Source of the DNA: Bacteroidales bacterium UBA1195
GTDB taxonomy: Bacteria > Bacteroidota > Bacteroidia > Bacteroidales > WCHB1-69
Direction: 5' to 3'
Assembly: GCA_002309855.1 (NCBI GenBank)
Contig: DBYD01000029.1
Location: 5,385-69,384 of the forward strand
DNA length: 64,000 bases
Part shown: positions 63,960-64,000 of the stretch, one piece after another
Layout of the letters: every line of letters begins with the position of its first letter
Position numbering within the stretch: the first letter of the stretch is position 1
Made by a program: the position numbers and the translations under genes
Notes under the pieces: model-generated
Told to the model about the DNA's origin: nothing
What the model saw: the letters and a program-made list of their open reading frames with translations, nothing else
Databases searched by the model: none

Positions 63960-64000
63960 CAAAAAAAATTAAATGCTTTTTCCTTTGGTTCAGAAATACA

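Overview
The window comes from a Bacteroidetes genome, most likely of the order Bacteroidales, with moderately high G+C. Three observations support this. Many genes and RNA genes are preceded by the Bacteroides-type -7 box TAnnTTTG rather than a sigma-70 -10 box. Eight genes encode proteins with type IX secretion system (T9SS) C-terminal sorting domains (seven type A-like, one gliding-motility/CHU_C-like type B). Shine-Dalgarno sequences are mostly weak. The T9SS machinery itself is not in the window. The cargo genes cover about 35 kb, more than half of the sequence.

Positions 1-10331 are housekeeping. They hold the 5' end of alaS, a hexosamine-kinase-like/galM pair on the minus strand, tRNA-Gln with a terminator, and a plus-strand row rimP-nusA-infB-metG-fur. 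Positions 10379-14905 encode a 1508-residue secreted protein with repeated PPC-like domains. Positions 14917-20062, all on the minus strand, hold ffs (SRP RNA), a Sua5/YrdC-type tRNA-modification gene, rnpB (RNase P RNA), tRNA-Phe, topA, and a ureohydrolase-fold gene that overlaps topA by one base and has lost the recognisable metal-binding motifs.

Positions 20155-27451 hold a REP-associated tyrosine transposase (RAYT) with a perfect palindrome and a 12-bp tandem repeat inside its own coding sequence, a lipoprotein form of a flavin-reductase-like protein, an M16 peptidase and an AsmA-like protein. Positions 27457-33790 are a minus-strand group of secreted proteins: an IgGFc-binding-like/PKD/type B CTD protein, an LRR_5 (BspA-like) protein, a 17-cysteine secreted protein, and a lipoprotein with a C-terminal thioredoxin-like CGHC domain. 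A sensor histidine kinase lies at 33811-35310.

The most striking region is 35317-63908. Four giant minus-strand T9SS proteins lie here as two paralogous pairs, A (35317-41439)/B (41576-47782) and C (50504-57793)/D (58580-63908). Each has a signal peptide, right-handed beta-helix blocks alternating with Ig/CARDB-like blocks, a jelly-roll-like block and a sorting domain. Near-identical blocks alternate with strongly diverged ones. The first beta-helix of B resembles that of D, and the first beta-helix of A resembles helix 2 of C, so relatedness crosses the pair boundaries. This is what cassette exchange between surface proteins would leave. D is split by one extra base in a six-G tract. Between A and B a 27-nt fragment preserves the last six codons and stop of a DUF2147 gene that survives intact beyond B, which records how the tandem duplication formed. 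A DUF2147 protein, a second LRR_5 T9SS protein, a second REP-like palindrome and an N-acetylmuramoyl-L-alanine amidase are interspersed.

All calls were made by reading the sequence. No database search or alignment program was run. Family names rest on recognised motifs, and similarity statements rest on comparison by eye.
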